This document shows, piece after piece, positions 8,573-18,901 of a stretch of 64,000 nucleotides of DNA; positions within the stretch are counted from its first letter, which is position 1; the number at the start of each line of letters is the position of its first letter. The stretch is from the NCBI GenBank assembly GCA_963725275.1, contig CAVRXS010000004.1, positions 124,001 to 188,000 of the forward strand, written 5' to 3'. The position numbers and the translations under genes were made by a program. The notes under the pieces are model-generated. The model was given only the letters and a program-made list of their open reading frames with translations, had not been told where the DNA came from and searched no databases. Source of the stretch: Bog-756 sp963725275. GTDB lineage: Bacteria; Actinomycetota; Acidimicrobiia; Acidimicrobiales; RAAP-2.

Positions 8573-9778
8573 TTGCTGCAGACTACGGCTGTGCAAGCCG
8601 TGCAATTCGACCTGGCTGACCCCGAGTTCCCGGCGTCCCTCACCCAAGTTCCCGAGCCGGAGCTCCCCAACGGGGAGTGGGCGCGGGTCGCAGTCGCCAC
8701 CGGAGGGATCTGCGGCAGCGATCTCCACCTCTTCTCGCCGGCCGGTGGCGGGTCGCCGACACTCGTGTCGCTCGGCACCCTCCCGTTCGTGCTCGGTCAC
8801 GAGATCGCCGGAACCGTTATCGAGGTCGGGCTGGACTGTCCCTGGTCCGTCGGCACCCGGGTCGCGGTGGATCCGATACTCCCGTGCCTGGTACGTGGTG
8901 TCGACCCACCCTGTGCCAACTGCCTCCGCGGGTGGCCCTCGAGCTGCCTCGCACTCGACAGCCGGGTCCTGACGCCCGGACGATCGATCGGCTACACGGA
9001 GGGGCTGGGCGGAGGGTGGGCCGAGCAGGTCGTCGGACATTCCTCCATGCTCCACCAGGTGCCCGACGACGTTCCGGACCAGATCGCCGCTCTGCACGAG
9101 CCCATCTCGATCGCACTCCACGGACTCAGCAGGCAGCCACCCGAAGGCAGCGTCCCCATCCTCGTGGTCGGCGGGGGCATCATCGGGCTGGCCGCCCTCG
9201 TGGCGCTCAGAGCGCTCTTTCCTTCCAACCCCGTCACCGTCCTCGTGCGTCACGCCCATCAGGCGACCGCAGCCCATGCCTGTGGGGCGACCCACGTGGT
9301 CCAGGGATCCGGAGCCGAGGCATTCGAGCAATTGGCCGCCGTCCAAGGCGTCCGGACCGCCGGCTCGGGACAGGACCGGATGCTCGTCGGGGGCTTCCCC
9401 TACGTCGTCGAGGCCGCCGGGAGCGCAGGCGCCATGACCGATGCCCTTCGGGCAGTCGACAACCGGGGAACGGTGCTCCTGCTCGGCGCCATGGGCACGG
9501 GAACCGTCGACATGACCCCACTGTGGTACAAGGAGGCGGTGATCATCGGCTCGGTGGACCACGGCCGGGACCCCGCCGCGTCGATCGGCCTCGCGCAACC
9601 CGGGCGGGACCATTCCATCGATGTCGCCCTCGACATCCTGGCCCGCCTGGGTTTCCCGGCAGACCTCATCGTCACCCACGAATTCCCGCTCGCCGGCTAC
9701 CGGGAAGCGGTTCGAACCGGACTGGACAAAGGTGCGAGCGAGGCCGTCAAGGTGGTGTTTCGACCGTCGCAGGGTTGA
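8573..9778 (+). CDS. Zinc-dependent alcohol dehydrogenase (MDR family)
   Basis: A 401-residue medium-chain dehydrogenase. Catalytic zinc ligands are Cys47 in GGICGSD and His76-Glu77 in LGHEIAG; structural zinc cysteines are 105, 114, 117 and 125 (PPCANCLRGWPSSC). The Rossmann motif is VVGGGIIGLAALV near residue 200. Length is somewhat above the usual 340-350, with an insertion around residues 240-270 and a tail. The start is uncertain: TTG 8573 is the longest; GTG 8591 or GTG 8600 are alternatives. It probably oxidises a polyol or secondary alcohol; no substrate can be assigned. Confidence 0.88.
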   Translation: MLQTTAVQAVQFDLADPEFPASLTQVPEPELPNGEWARVAVATGGICGSDLHLFSPAGGGSPTLVSLGTLPFVLGHEIAGTVIEVGLDCPWSVGTRVAVDPILPCLVRGVDPPCANCLRGWPSSCLALDSRVLTPGRSIGYTEGLGGGWAEQVVGHSSMLHQVPDDVPDQIAALHEPISIALHGLSRQPPEGSVPILVVGGGIIGLAALVALRALFPSNPVTVLVRHAHQATAAHACGATHVVQGSGAEAFEQLAAVQGVRTAGSGQDRMLVGGFPYVVEAAGSAGAMTDALRAVDNRGTVLLLGAMGTGTVDMTPLWYKEAVIIGSVDHGRDPAASIGLAQPGRDHSIDVALDILARLGFPADLIVTHEFPLAGYREAVRTGLDKGASEAVKVVFRPSQG

Positions 9779-9832
9779 CCCTTCTCAGCCCGTCGCGCAT
9801 GGGCTCCTTGACACCCGCCAAGCCCCGAGTCG

Positions 9833-10273
9833 TCAGCCCTTGTCGCGTACCCGAGCCGCACCGTTCAGGCTGTGCGCGCGATCGGAACCCCGATCGCCGT
9901 CTCGGGCTTCCTTGGCGAACCGAGCCATCAGTTGTCGCGAGACGCCGAGCTTTCTGGCCACCTCGCCGATGCTCAAGCCCTCGTCCAACGCGGCTCCCAC
10001 GAAGGTGAGTCTCATCTCGTGGCGGCGATGCTCGTAGGAGGAGAGGTGCTCGGCGGCGCTCCGTCGAAGCTCTGATGCGTTGGCACCGACCTCCTCGACC
10101 GCGTTGGAGATGGGCACACCGTTCTGCAGCTTCTTGATCATCCTTCGACCGATGGTCTCCCCGTCGCGCAGGGCGGCCCTCAGTTCGGCAGAAGCCCGCA
10201 TGGTTCGCTCGACTGACGCAATGGCAGCAGCCCGTTGAGGATCCACAGCCCAGTTATACCGCGCCCGATCCAC
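9833..10273 (-). CDS. Small helix-turn-helix protein, family 1 of this window
   Basis: A 146-residue, nearly all-helical protein. Residues 1-97 are a charged coiled-coil-like region; residues 98-121 (EGLSIGEVARKLGVSRQLMARF) form a clear helix-turn-helix of the resolvase/sigma-4 kind, and the tail is basic. A related protein is encoded at 40301-40654, sharing the pattern EG-SIGE---R--G-SRQ--A--AKEA. I do not recognise a named family. It is probably a DNA-binding regulator; gene context (next to a dehydrogenase and a secreted repeat protein) does not indicate a target. Confidence 0.7.
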   Translation of the reverse strand: MDRARYNWAVDPQRAAAIASVERTMRASAELRAALRDGETIGRRMIKKLQNGVPISNAVEEVGANASELRRSAAEHLSSYEHRRHEMRLTFVGAALDEGLSIGEVARKLGVSRQLMARFAKEARDGDRGSDRAHSLNGAARVRDKG

Positions 10274-10313
10274 CTCTTGGTCGACCTCCGGAAAACCTGT
10301 GGTGGAGTGGATT

Positions 10314-10327
10314 CCTGGCCGGCCAGG
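10314..10327. terminator. Perfect palindrome downstream of the repeat-protein gene
   Basis: CCTGGCCGGCCAGG, a 14-base perfect palindrome lying immediately after the stop of the 815-residue repeat protein (minus strand) and before the start of the small HTH gene region. There is no T tract. It could form a small terminator hairpin or be a protein-binding dyad; the position favours termination. Confidence 0.35.
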
Positions 10328-12775
10328 TCACGCGAGTATCCGCAGCTGAAACGCCTTCGTCGCTGTGGAGGGGAAGTGGTCGGTCACCTCGATCGTCACG
10401 TCGTATGTCTTCACAGCATCCGACGACCGCACCGTGCCCGAGATCTTGCCGGTGGTCGCATTGAGTGTGACTCCCGTGGGTAGTGAGCCGCTGATGATCG
10501 ACCAGCGGTACGGCGTGATCCCACCGGTCGCGACAAGTGTCGTGGCCGGATATGTCGTCCCCCTGTAGGCAGCGGGAAGCGATGCGGTCGTGATCTGGAG
10601 GCCGAGGACGGTCACGCTGAATGACCAGGTTCCTGTGTCTCCGAGGGCATCCGACTCCGTTCCGGAGATGCGGTAGGTGCCCTTGGGCACGGTCGTGGCG
10701 ACACTGATGTGCCCTGCGGTCGAAGCGCTGACGTCACTCGACCTGACAGTGGTGACCCAGGTGATGAGGCCACCGTTTGCGACCGGATTCCCTACCGTCA
10801 GCTGCCCCGAATATCCCGCGCCGTGGGAGACCGTCGCCGACAGGGGTGCACCCTGGAGCAAGGTGTTCCGGGTAACGGCGAGTACGAAACTCCACGATCC
10901 GGTGTCACCGAGTGCGTCCGTGTCGGTTCCAGCCGCCCTGTAGGTCCCGACGGGGAGTGAGCCCGGAGCAGACACCGCGCCGGAGCCCGAGACCGTGACG
11001 TGGGGAGTCCCCGTGGTCTGGGTGAAACTGACGGCCCCGTTGTTCCCCGTCACGACCAACTGGTCGCTGAGTGCGGAGCCCGCGGTGACCGAGCCGCCGG
11101 TGGGTGACGACTGGGAGATCGTGCCGGCGAGGACCGTCAGCTGGTAGCTCCACGATCCGGTGTCTCCCAGCAGGTCGGTGTCGGTTCCAGCCGCCCTGTA
11201 AGTCCCGACGGGCAGGGTGCCCGGTGCCGAGACGGCACCGGATCCCGAGACCGTGACCTGGGGAGTCCCCGTGGTCTGGGTGAAACTGACGGCCCCGTTG
11301 TTCCCCGTCACGACCAACTGGTCGCTGAGGGCGGAGCCCGCGGTGACCGAGCCGCCGGTGGGTGACGACTGGGAGATCGTGCCGGCGAGCACCGTGAGCT
11401 GGTAGCTCCACGATCCGGTGTCCCCCAGCGGATCGGTGTCCGTGCCGGTGGCGGTATAGGTGCCCACCGCGAGCTCACCCGCGGCGGACACCGCGCCGGA
11501 GCCCGACACCGTGACGTCCGGGTCTCCTGTGGCCTGGCTGAAGGTCACGGCCCCGTTGTTCCCCGTCACGACCAACTGGTCGCTGAGGGCGGAGCCCGCG
11601 GTGACCGAGCCGCCGGTGGGTGACGACTGGGAGATCGTGCCGGCGAGCACCGTCAGCTGGTAGCTCCACGTGCCGGTGTCCCCCAGCGGATCGGTGTCGG
11701 TGCCAGCCGCCCTGTAAGTCCCGACGGGCAGGGTGCCCGGTGCCGAGACGGCACCGGAGCCCGACACCGTGACGTCCGGGTCTCCTGTGGCCTGGCTGAA
11801 GGTCACGGCCCCGTTGTTCCCCGTCACGACCAACTGGTCGCTGAGGGCGGAGCCCGCGGTGACCGAGCCGCCGGTGGGTGACGACTGGGAGATCGTGCCG
11901 GCGAGCACCGTCAGCTGGTAGCTCCACGATCCGGTGTCCCCCAGCGGATCGGTGTCGGTGCCGGTGGCGGTGTAGGTGCCCACCGCGAGGTCATCCGGAG
12001 CAGACACCACGCCGGAGCCCGACACCGTGACGTCCGGGTCTCCTGTGACCTGGCTGAAGGTCACGGCCCCGTTGTTCCCCGTCACGACCAACTGGTCGCC
12101 GAGGGCGGAGCCGGCGGTGACCGAGCCGCCGGTTGGCGAGGACTGGGAGATCGTGCCGGCGAGCACCGTCAGCTGGTAGCTCCACGTGCCGGTGTCCCCC
12201 AGCGGATCGGTGTCGGTGCCGGTGGCGGTGTAGGTGCCCACCGCGAGGTCATCCGGAGCAGACACCGCGCCGGAGCCCGACACCGTGACGTCCGGGTCTC
12301 CTGTGACCTGGCTGAAGGTCACGGCCCCGTTGTTCCCCGTCACGACCAACTGGTCGCCGAGGGCGGAGCCGGCGGTGACCGAGCCGCCGGTTGGCGAGGA
12401 CTGGGAGATCGTGCCGGCGAGCACCGTCAGCTGGTAGCTCCACGTGCCGGTGTCCCCCAGCGGATCGGTGTCGGTGCCGGTGGCGGTGTAGGTGCCCACC
12501 GCGAGGTCATCCGGAGCAGACACCGCGCCGGAGCCCGACACCGTGACGTCCGGGTCTCCCGTGGTCTGGCTGAAGGTCACGGCCCCGTTGTTCCCCGTCA
12601 CGACCAACTGGTCGCTGAGGGCGGAGCCGGCGGTGACCGAGCCGCCGGTTGGCGAGGACTGGGAGATCGTGCCGGCCGCAGACGCCGCGTCCACCGACAG
12701 CCCTGTTGCCGCGACGAGGCTGAGCCCTACGACGGCAAACGCGGCCCACAGGCGAGAAATTCGGATCCTGGTCAT
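10328..12775 (-). CDS. Secreted protein with seven near-identical 86-residue beta repeats
   Basis: An 815-residue exported protein. Residues 1-33 are a signal peptide ending in ...VDAASA. Residues 34-635 are seven tandem 86-residue units, each starting AGTISQSSPTGGSVTAGSAL and ending with a DTG(T/S)WSYQLTVL-type strand. An eighth, strongly diverged unit follows (to about 724), then a C-terminal putative Ig domain (about 725-815; TPYRWSIISGSLPTGVTL, the He_PIG pattern). There is no LPXTG or membrane anchor, so it is secreted or held non-covalently. Repeats 1-5 carry a DPDVTVSGSG core and 6-7 TP(Q/H)VTVSGSG. It is probably a surface or matrix filament of stacked Ig-like domains; function is unknown. 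Confidence 0.9.
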   Translation of the reverse strand: MTRIRISRLWAAFAVVGLSLVAATGLSVDAASAAGTISQSSPTGGSVTAGSALSDQLVVTGNNGAVTFSQTTGDPDVTVSGSGAVSAPDDLAVGTYTATGTDTDPLGDTGTWSYQLTVLAGTISQSSPTGGSVTAGSALGDQLVVTGNNGAVTFSQVTGDPDVTVSGSGAVSAPDDLAVGTYTATGTDTDPLGDTGTWSYQLTVLAGTISQSSPTGGSVTAGSALGDQLVVTGNNGAVTFSQVTGDPDVTVSGSGVVSAPDDLAVGTYTATGTDTDPLGDTGSWSYQLTVLAGTISQSSPTGGSVTAGSALSDQLVVTGNNGAVTFSQATGDPDVTVSGSGAVSAPGTLPVGTYRAAGTDTDPLGDTGTWSYQLTVLAGTISQSSPTGGSVTAGSALSDQLVVTGNNGAVTFSQATGDPDVTVSGSGAVSAAGELAVGTYTATGTDTDPLGDTGSWSYQLTVLAGTISQSSPTGGSVTAGSALSDQLVVTGNNGAVSFTQTTGTPQVTVSGSGAVSAPGTLPVGTYRAAGTDTDLLGDTGSWSYQLTVLAGTISQSSPTGGSVTAGSALSDQLVVTGNNGAVSFTQTTGTPHVTVSGSGAVSAPGSLPVGTYRAAGTDTDALGDTGSWSFVLAVTRNTLLQGAPLSATVSHGAGYSGQLTVGNPVANGGLITWVTTVRSSDVSASTAGHISVATTVPKGTYRISGTESDALGDTGTWSFSVTVLGLQITTASLPAAYRGTTYPATTLVATGGITPYRWSIISGSLPTGVTLNATTGKISGTVRSSDAVKTYDVTIEVTDHFPSTATKAFQLRILA
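10871..12676 (-). repeat. Seven 258-bp direct tandem repeats
   Basis: Seven in-frame units of exactly 258 bp, at 12676-12419, 12418-12161, 12160-11903, 11902-11645, 11644-11387, 11386-11129 and 11128-10871. Long blocks are identical at the DNA level between units, third codon positions included, which indicates recent duplication or gene conversion. The two units at 12418-12161 and 12160-11903 share private variants (GDQLVV, FSQVTGD), showing the most recent duplication. The array could easily be mis-collapsed in assembly. Confidence 0.95.
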
Positions 12776-12970
12776 GATGACCCCCGCCTTTCGTCACTGG
12801 CGCAGCACGACCCGACTGCCCCCGCAGCCTCAATCACCACGGCCTGGGTGTCAAGCACGGGGGAGCCCACTGGGGTTGGGGACCGGTTGGTACCCCACCC
12901 GGTCCAGGTCATCGCCCAGAAGAGTCCCGACCGCCTAGGTGGATCCACTCGGCTGGTCTGGTCAGGCGCC

Positions 12971-12991
12971 AGGCGGACTCAGCACCCGCCT
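12971..12991 (-). terminator. Weak hairpin after kdpC
   Basis: AGGCGG, a nine-base loop, CCGCCT, beginning six bases beyond the kdpC stop codon on the minus strand. It is a short GC-only stem without a T tract, so only weak evidence for a terminator of the kdp operon. Confidence 0.3.
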
Positions 12992-12996
12992 CTCGC

Positions 12997-13683
12997 TCAT
13001 CGGAGCTTGACGAGTGCCTCGTTCAGCTGCAGCACGTTGATGTAGCTGCTGCCCAGGAATCCGAACTGGGCACTGTTGTTCTCGCGGTTGATGAGCGCAC
13101 GCAGTGCCGAGGGCGCGATCCCGGTGGCCTTGGAGACCATGGGGATCTGGGCCAGAGCGTCGGCGGCACTGATGTCAGGGTCATAGCCGCTCCCCGAGGT
13201 GGTCACCAGATCAGGGGTGGGGTTCACGCCCCGGGCGTGCCAGTAGCCCACGAGGCACTGGGTATAGGTCAGCAGCTCTTTGGAGCGTGGGCCGAGGCTC
13301 GTCCCACCCGATTCGCCAGGGATGTCATCGATCGGCTTTGAAGAGGCTGTGGGAAAAGAACAGGCCACCGTGGTGCTCTGCGTCAGGCCGTTGCTGTACA
13401 GAGGGTCGTCCCCGGGGTGCAGGTTCGGATTGAACTTCGTGCTGGCGTACGGGCCGAGAGCATCAGGGCGACCCTGGAACACGCAGCTCCCGAGTGGGTG
13501 ACCGGGGCATTTCGTGATGGACCAATTCTGCCCGATCGCCGTCGACCCGTTCGGGGTGATCGACCCGTCGGCCTGGTGCTTGAACAGCACCTGATCGACT
13601 CCGGTGGCGAGATAGGTATAGGCGAAGGTCAGAATCAGGACGACCACGGCGAGGACGACCGATCGGCGAACTTGGACGAGCAT
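12997..13683 (-). CDS. kdpC: Potassium-transporting ATPase subunit C
   Basis: A 228-residue protein with one N-terminal membrane helix (RRSVVLAVVVLILTFAYTYL) and a periplasmic-side domain. KdpC hallmarks are present: GSTAIGQNW, GRPDALGPYASTKFNPNLHPG, TTSGSGYDPDISAADALAQ and the C-terminal VLQLNEALVKL. The GSG-x-DPDIS motif is diagnostic. At 228 residues it is longer than the typical 190, with extra sequence around SFPTASSKPIDDIPGES. It stabilises the KdpFABC complex in the cytoplasmic membrane and assists K+ binding. ATG 13683 lies 13 bases after the kdpB stop. Confidence 0.95.
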   Translation of the reverse strand: MLVQVRRSVVLAVVVLILTFAYTYLATGVDQVLFKHQADGSITPNGSTAIGQNWSITKCPGHPLGSCVFQGRPDALGPYASTKFNPNLHPGDDPLYSNGLTQSTTVACSFPTASSKPIDDIPGESGGTSLGPRSKELLTYTQCLVGYWHARGVNPTPDLVTTSGSGYDPDISAADALAQIPMVSKATGIAPSALRALINRENNSAQFGFLGSSYINVLQLNEALVKLR

Positions 13684-13696
13684 CAGACGGACTCCA

Positions 13697-15765
<2,069 letters not shown>

Positions 15766-15766
<1 letters not shown>

Positions 15767-17454
15767 CAGAAGAACATCCCGTGGCTGAGCTGCTCGACGA
15801 TCGGGCCGAGGGCGAGGGCGGGGAAGAACGTAAGACCACCGATGATCACGATGACTCCGATAGTGAGGCCGACGAACATGCCGTTGTCGGTGCGGAAGGT
15901 CCCGAGTGATTCAGGTACCACGTTCTTGGCGGCCAACGATCCCCCGAGGGCAAGGGCCGGGATCATGATGCCCACCCTGCCGATCAGCATGTCGACGGCG
16001 CCGATCACGTTGTAGAACGTGGTGTTGCCGGTCAGGCCGTCGAACGCCGAGCCGTTGTTGTTCCCCTGTGAGGTCAGGCCGTAGAGGATCTCCGAGAACC
16101 CGTGTGGACCCGAGTTGAGGGGGCCTGCGCGCCCGGCGTGGATGGAGACGGCGATCGCGGTGATGACGAGCACGATGATCGGCATCACCAGGGCGCCGAG
16201 CCCAGCGAGTTTGATCTCCCTGGCCTGGATCTTCTTGCCCAGGTACTCCGGCGTTCGCCCGATCATCAGCCCGCCGATGAACACGGCGATGATGGCGTAG
16301 ATGAGGATGGTATAGAGACCGCTGCCCGTGCCCCCGGGCGTCACCTCCCCGAGCATCATGCCGCTCATCAGCCCCAGACCGCCGATGGGGGTGAACTGGT
16401 CGTAGGAGGAAGAGGCCGAACCGGTCGAGGTACTGGTCGATGACACGCCGAACAAGGCACTGGTGGTATCGCCGAAACGCACCTCCTTGCCCTCGGTGTT
16501 CCCGACCGTCGAGTGCACTCCGGCAGCCGCCACTGCGGGATTCTGGCCGTGCTCGGCGTAGCTCGTGTAGCCCACCCACACAGCGAAGATGATCGCCATG
16601 GCAGCCACCAGGGCGAAGCCGTGGCGGATGCTCCCCACCATCTTCCCGAAGGTGTAGGTGAGGGCAAACGGAACGGCCAGCAGCAGATACATGTCCATCC
16701 AGCTGGTGAAGCCGGTCGGGCTCTCGAAAGGCGTGGCCTGGTTGGCGTTGAGGAACCCACCGCCGTTGTTGCCCAGCTGCATGATCGACTGCATAGAGCC
16801 GATCGGGCCGCGGGCGATCGTCTGAGTCACTCCGTTGATCGCGTCGTGGATGCTGATGGTGCCGGCGAGCGTCTGTACTGCACCTTGGCCGACGATGATG
16901 ATCCCGAAGACGAAGGCGATCGGGAAGAAGATGTAGAGGAGGGAACGGGTGATGTCGACCCAGAAGTTCCCGATCGTCGGGGAGTTGCGCCGGGAGAATC
17001 CCCGGACCATGCCGATGGCGACGGCGATGCCAATGGCTGGGCTCACGAACTGCTCGAAGGTCAGGGCGCCGATCTGCGAGAAGTACGACATGGTCGTTTC
17101 GCCGCCGTAGTTCTGCCAGTTGGTGTTGGTCATGAACGAGGCGGCGGTGTTGAAGCTGAGGGCCTGTCCAGGCGCATCGAAGTGCTGCGGGTTGAGCGGC
17201 AACGACCCCTGGATCCGGATGAGCAGGTAGGTGACCCCCATCGCCACCGCCGAGAAGATGACCATCGATGCGGCGTAGCGCTTCCAGTTCTGCTCCTGCT
17301 CGGGACCGGTACCGAGGGCCCGGTAGACCGGCCGCTCGGCCCACCCGAGAAAGTGCACCCGGCCGTCGAAGACAGCGGCCATGTAAGAGCCCAGGTACCG
17401 CCACGTGAGCGCCAAGGCAATGACAAGGGTGACGATGGTCCAGGTGAACCCCAT
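15766..17454 (-). CDS. kdpA: Potassium-transporting ATPase potassium-binding subunit A
   Basis: A 562-residue membrane protein related to K+ channels, with about ten helices and four selectivity-filter-like loops. Recognisable segments are NTAASFMTNTNWQNYGGETT, NNGGGFLNANQATPFESPTG, and near the C-terminus YGLTSQGNNNGSAFDGLTGN. Together with KdpB, C and F it forms the high-affinity K+ pump used at low external potassium. The start lies a single base after the kdpF stop. No kdpDE sensor genes are in the window. Confidence 0.97.
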
Positions 17455-17455
17455 C

Positions 17456-17545
17456 TCAGAATTTCTCGGGCTTGAACATAGCGAAGCCCAAGTAAATGAA
17501 CATCACGATGGCGACGCCGAGGAGGACGCCCTGGGTCCAGGTCAT
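17456..17545 (-). CDS. kdpF: KdpF small membrane subunit (29 aa)
   Basis: A 29-residue single-helix peptide, MTWTQGVLLG...FKPEKF, with the hydrophobic core VAIVMFIYLGFAMF and the C-terminal (F)KPE(K/R)F signature of KdpF. Its ATG overlaps the stop of the upstream 27-codon micro-ORF (ATGA), and its stop precedes kdpA by one base. It stabilises the Kdp complex. Confidence 0.93.
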   Translation of the reverse strand: MTWTQGVLLGVAIVMFIYLGFAMFKPEKF

Positions 17546-17625
17546 ACCCGGTCCAGTGCCCAGATGAGGCCGAGCATCACCAGGGCGAACCCGATGATGC
17601 CGAGAACTGCGAGGAAATCAGCCAT
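17542..17625 (-). CDS. Micro-ORF (27 aa) preceding kdpF
   Basis: A 27-residue hydrophobic peptide, MADFLAVLGIIGFALVMLGL followed by IWALDRV, on the minus strand and overlapping kdpF by four bases (ATGA). It has a single membrane-spanning segment ending in a charged DRV. Short hydrophobic ORFs ending in a similar (C/L)DR motif are found in front of kdpF in other actinobacterial kdp operons, from general knowledge, so I consider it a real first cistron and possibly an extra small subunit or leader. It contains no stalling motif that I can recognise. Confidence 0.7.
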   Translation of the reverse strand: MADFLAVLGIIGFALVMLGLIWALDRV

Positions 17626-17679
17626 GGGATCGAGTATCCGCCTCCAGCCCTTAACAGGTTCTTCATAATCGGGCGCCGC

Positions 17680-17696
17680 TCTGAATAAAGTCTGAA
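17680..17696. promoter_or_regulatory. TCTGAA direct repeat between kdp and mntP, candidate response-regulator box
   Basis: On the plus strand TCTGAA occurs at 17680-17685 and again at 17691-17696, exactly 11 bases apart (TTCAGA-N5-TTCAGA on the kdp strand). It sits in an AT-richer patch, 55 bases upstream of the first kdp cistron and about 40 upstream of the mntP-like gene. Eleven-base-spaced direct repeats are typical of OmpR-family regulators, and KdpE belongs to that family. The link to KdpE is inference. Confidence 0.4.
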
Positions 17697-17734
17697 CAGA
17701 CGCTGGAGGCCGTGTCCGGCACCGTGGGATTCGG

Positions 17735-18316
17735 ATGAGCCTCGGCTTCGTACTCAGGCCCTACGGTTCACTTGTGGTCGCTCTGCTCCTGGTCGCCGTG
17801 TCGGTCGGACTGGACAATTTCGCTGCCTGCACCGCCATGGGTGTCTCCGGCGTCGACAGCGCACTCCGCTTCCGGGTCGCTCTGATCTTTGGGCTGTTCG
17901 AGGGCGCCATGCCCGTCGTTGGCCTCCTGCTCGGCCACTCACTGGCCAACGTGTTCGGCAGCGCTGTCACCCCGGTTGCCGGTGCACTGCTGGGCGTCGT
18001 TGGTGCCTACACGATCGTCACCGGACTCCGCCACGACGGTGAGGTTGCGACTGACCCGACGCTGGATTTCCGGCAACTCGTACCGATCGCGGCCGCGCTC
18101 AGCATCGACAATCTCATCATCGGGTTTGCTCTCGGGACCTACCACGTGAACATCGTCGTCGCGGCGGTCACCATTGCCGTGGTCAGTGTTGCGCTCTCGC
18201 TGTTCGGGCTGGAGCTCGGTGGACAGCTCGGGGCTCGGCTCGGGAAAAGGAGTGAGGTCGTCGGTGGTGCCATCCTCGTCCTGGTCGGGGTGGCTATCGG
18301 GACCGGCGTGCTCTAG
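17735..18316 (+). CDS. MntP-like manganese efflux pump
   Basis: A 193-residue membrane protein with six predicted helices in two repeats. Repeat one opens LLLVAVSVGLDNFAACTAMG and repeat two LVPIAAALSIDNLIIGFALG, the (S/L)-x-D-N signature duplicated in MntP/LysE-related exporters, with Asp residues in the membrane expected to bind the cation. Length fits MntP (about 185-190). It is divergent from the kdp operon with about 109 bases between starts, so both cation systems share a control region. A Mn-sensing yybP-ykoY riboswitch would be expected, but no room or motif for one is visible. Confidence 0.8.
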   Translation: MSLGFVLRPYGSLVVALLLVAVSVGLDNFAACTAMGVSGVDSALRFRVALIFGLFEGAMPVVGLLLGHSLANVFGSAVTPVAGALLGVVGAYTIVTGLRHDGEVATDPTLDFRQLVPIAAALSIDNLIIGFALGTYHVNIVVAAVTIAVVSVALSLFGLELGGQLGARLGKRSEVVGGAILVLVGVAIGTGVL

Positions 18317-18397
18317 AGGCATCTGTGGAGATCGGGTCATGATGTGGTCCTGCCATCCACGAGTGACCGGGATTGCACCGAACCAAGGAGTCGCCCG

Positions 18398-18877
18398 ATG
18401 TCCGATGTCGCCATCTACAACTACGTCCCCCACCGTCGGACCAGGGAAAAGCTGGATGGGAGCCTCGAAAAGCCGGTCACGGTCGCGGGTCAACTCCCGC
18501 ACGGCAACACGATGGCCCGGTTCAATGCGTGGTTCGCCGTCAAGGTGACCAACGGGGTGGGCACCATGTGGTGCGCCTACGCGTTCGCCGCCCTCGCCTT
18601 CATCAGCCTCCCTCAGGCGATCGAAAGTCACAACGCCGTCACCCTGGTGTCGTGGGTATCGCAGACGTTCCTCCAGTTGGTCCTGCTGTCAGTGATCATC
18701 GTCGGTCAGAACGTCCTGGCGGCCGCCGCGGACAAGCGGTCCGAAGCCACCTACAGCGATGCCGACGCAGTCCTCCACGAAGCCGTGAAGCTCCAAGAGC
18801 ACCTTCTCGCACAGGACCGGGTGCTGAGCGATCTCGTGGACCGACTGGCGCGGGTGGAGCCGGGCTCCGGCCGATAG
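18398..18877 (+). CDS. Two-helix membrane protein (DUF1003-like)
   Basis: A 159-residue protein. A soluble N-terminus contains YVPHRRTREKLDGSLEKP and FNAWFAVKVTNGVGTMWCAY; two membrane helices follow at about 52-70 and 85-107, then VGQNVLAAAADKRSEATYSD and a coiled-coil C-terminus (VKLQEHLLAQDRVLSDLVDR). The VGQN-x(8)-D-(K/R) element after the second helix is the DUF1003 pattern. Function is unknown. The ATG at 18398 is chosen over 18344 because the upstream residues look random; it lies 81 bases downstream of the mntP-like gene and may be in the same transcript. Confidence 0.65.
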   Translation: MSDVAIYNYVPHRRTREKLDGSLEKPVTVAGQLPHGNTMARFNAWFAVKVTNGVGTMWCAYAFAALAFISLPQAIESHNAVTLVSWVSQTFLQLVLLSVIIVGQNVLAAAADKRSEATYSDADAVLHEAVKLQEHLLAQDRVLSDLVDRLARVEPGSGR

Positions 18878-18901
18878 CCGTGAGCGGAACGAGACTTCCG
18901 A

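Noticed and set aside
8477..9679. The aldo/keto reductase frame stays open for a further 400 codons opposite the zinc dehydrogenase gene.
   Set aside because: The extension is antisense to a well-supported dehydrogenase, has no recognisable domain and is a by-product of high GC content; the reductase starts normally at 8476.
10871..12676. Repeats considered as a CRISPR or satellite array.
   Set aside because: Units are 258 bp, in frame, without unique spacers, and encode a clear protein.
12776..12996. Leader region of the repeat-protein gene with a GGACCGG...CCGGTCC hairpin (12880-12905), considered as a riboswitch.
   Set aside because: I compared it with c-di-GMP, c-di-AMP and cobalamin riboswitch cores from memory and found no conserved core sequence; a seven-base GC stem alone is not evidence.
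17626..17734. A yybP-ykoY manganese riboswitch upstream of the MntP-like gene.
   Set aside because: The intergenic region is only about 109 bases, shared with kdp, and lacks the paired internal loop sequences of that class.
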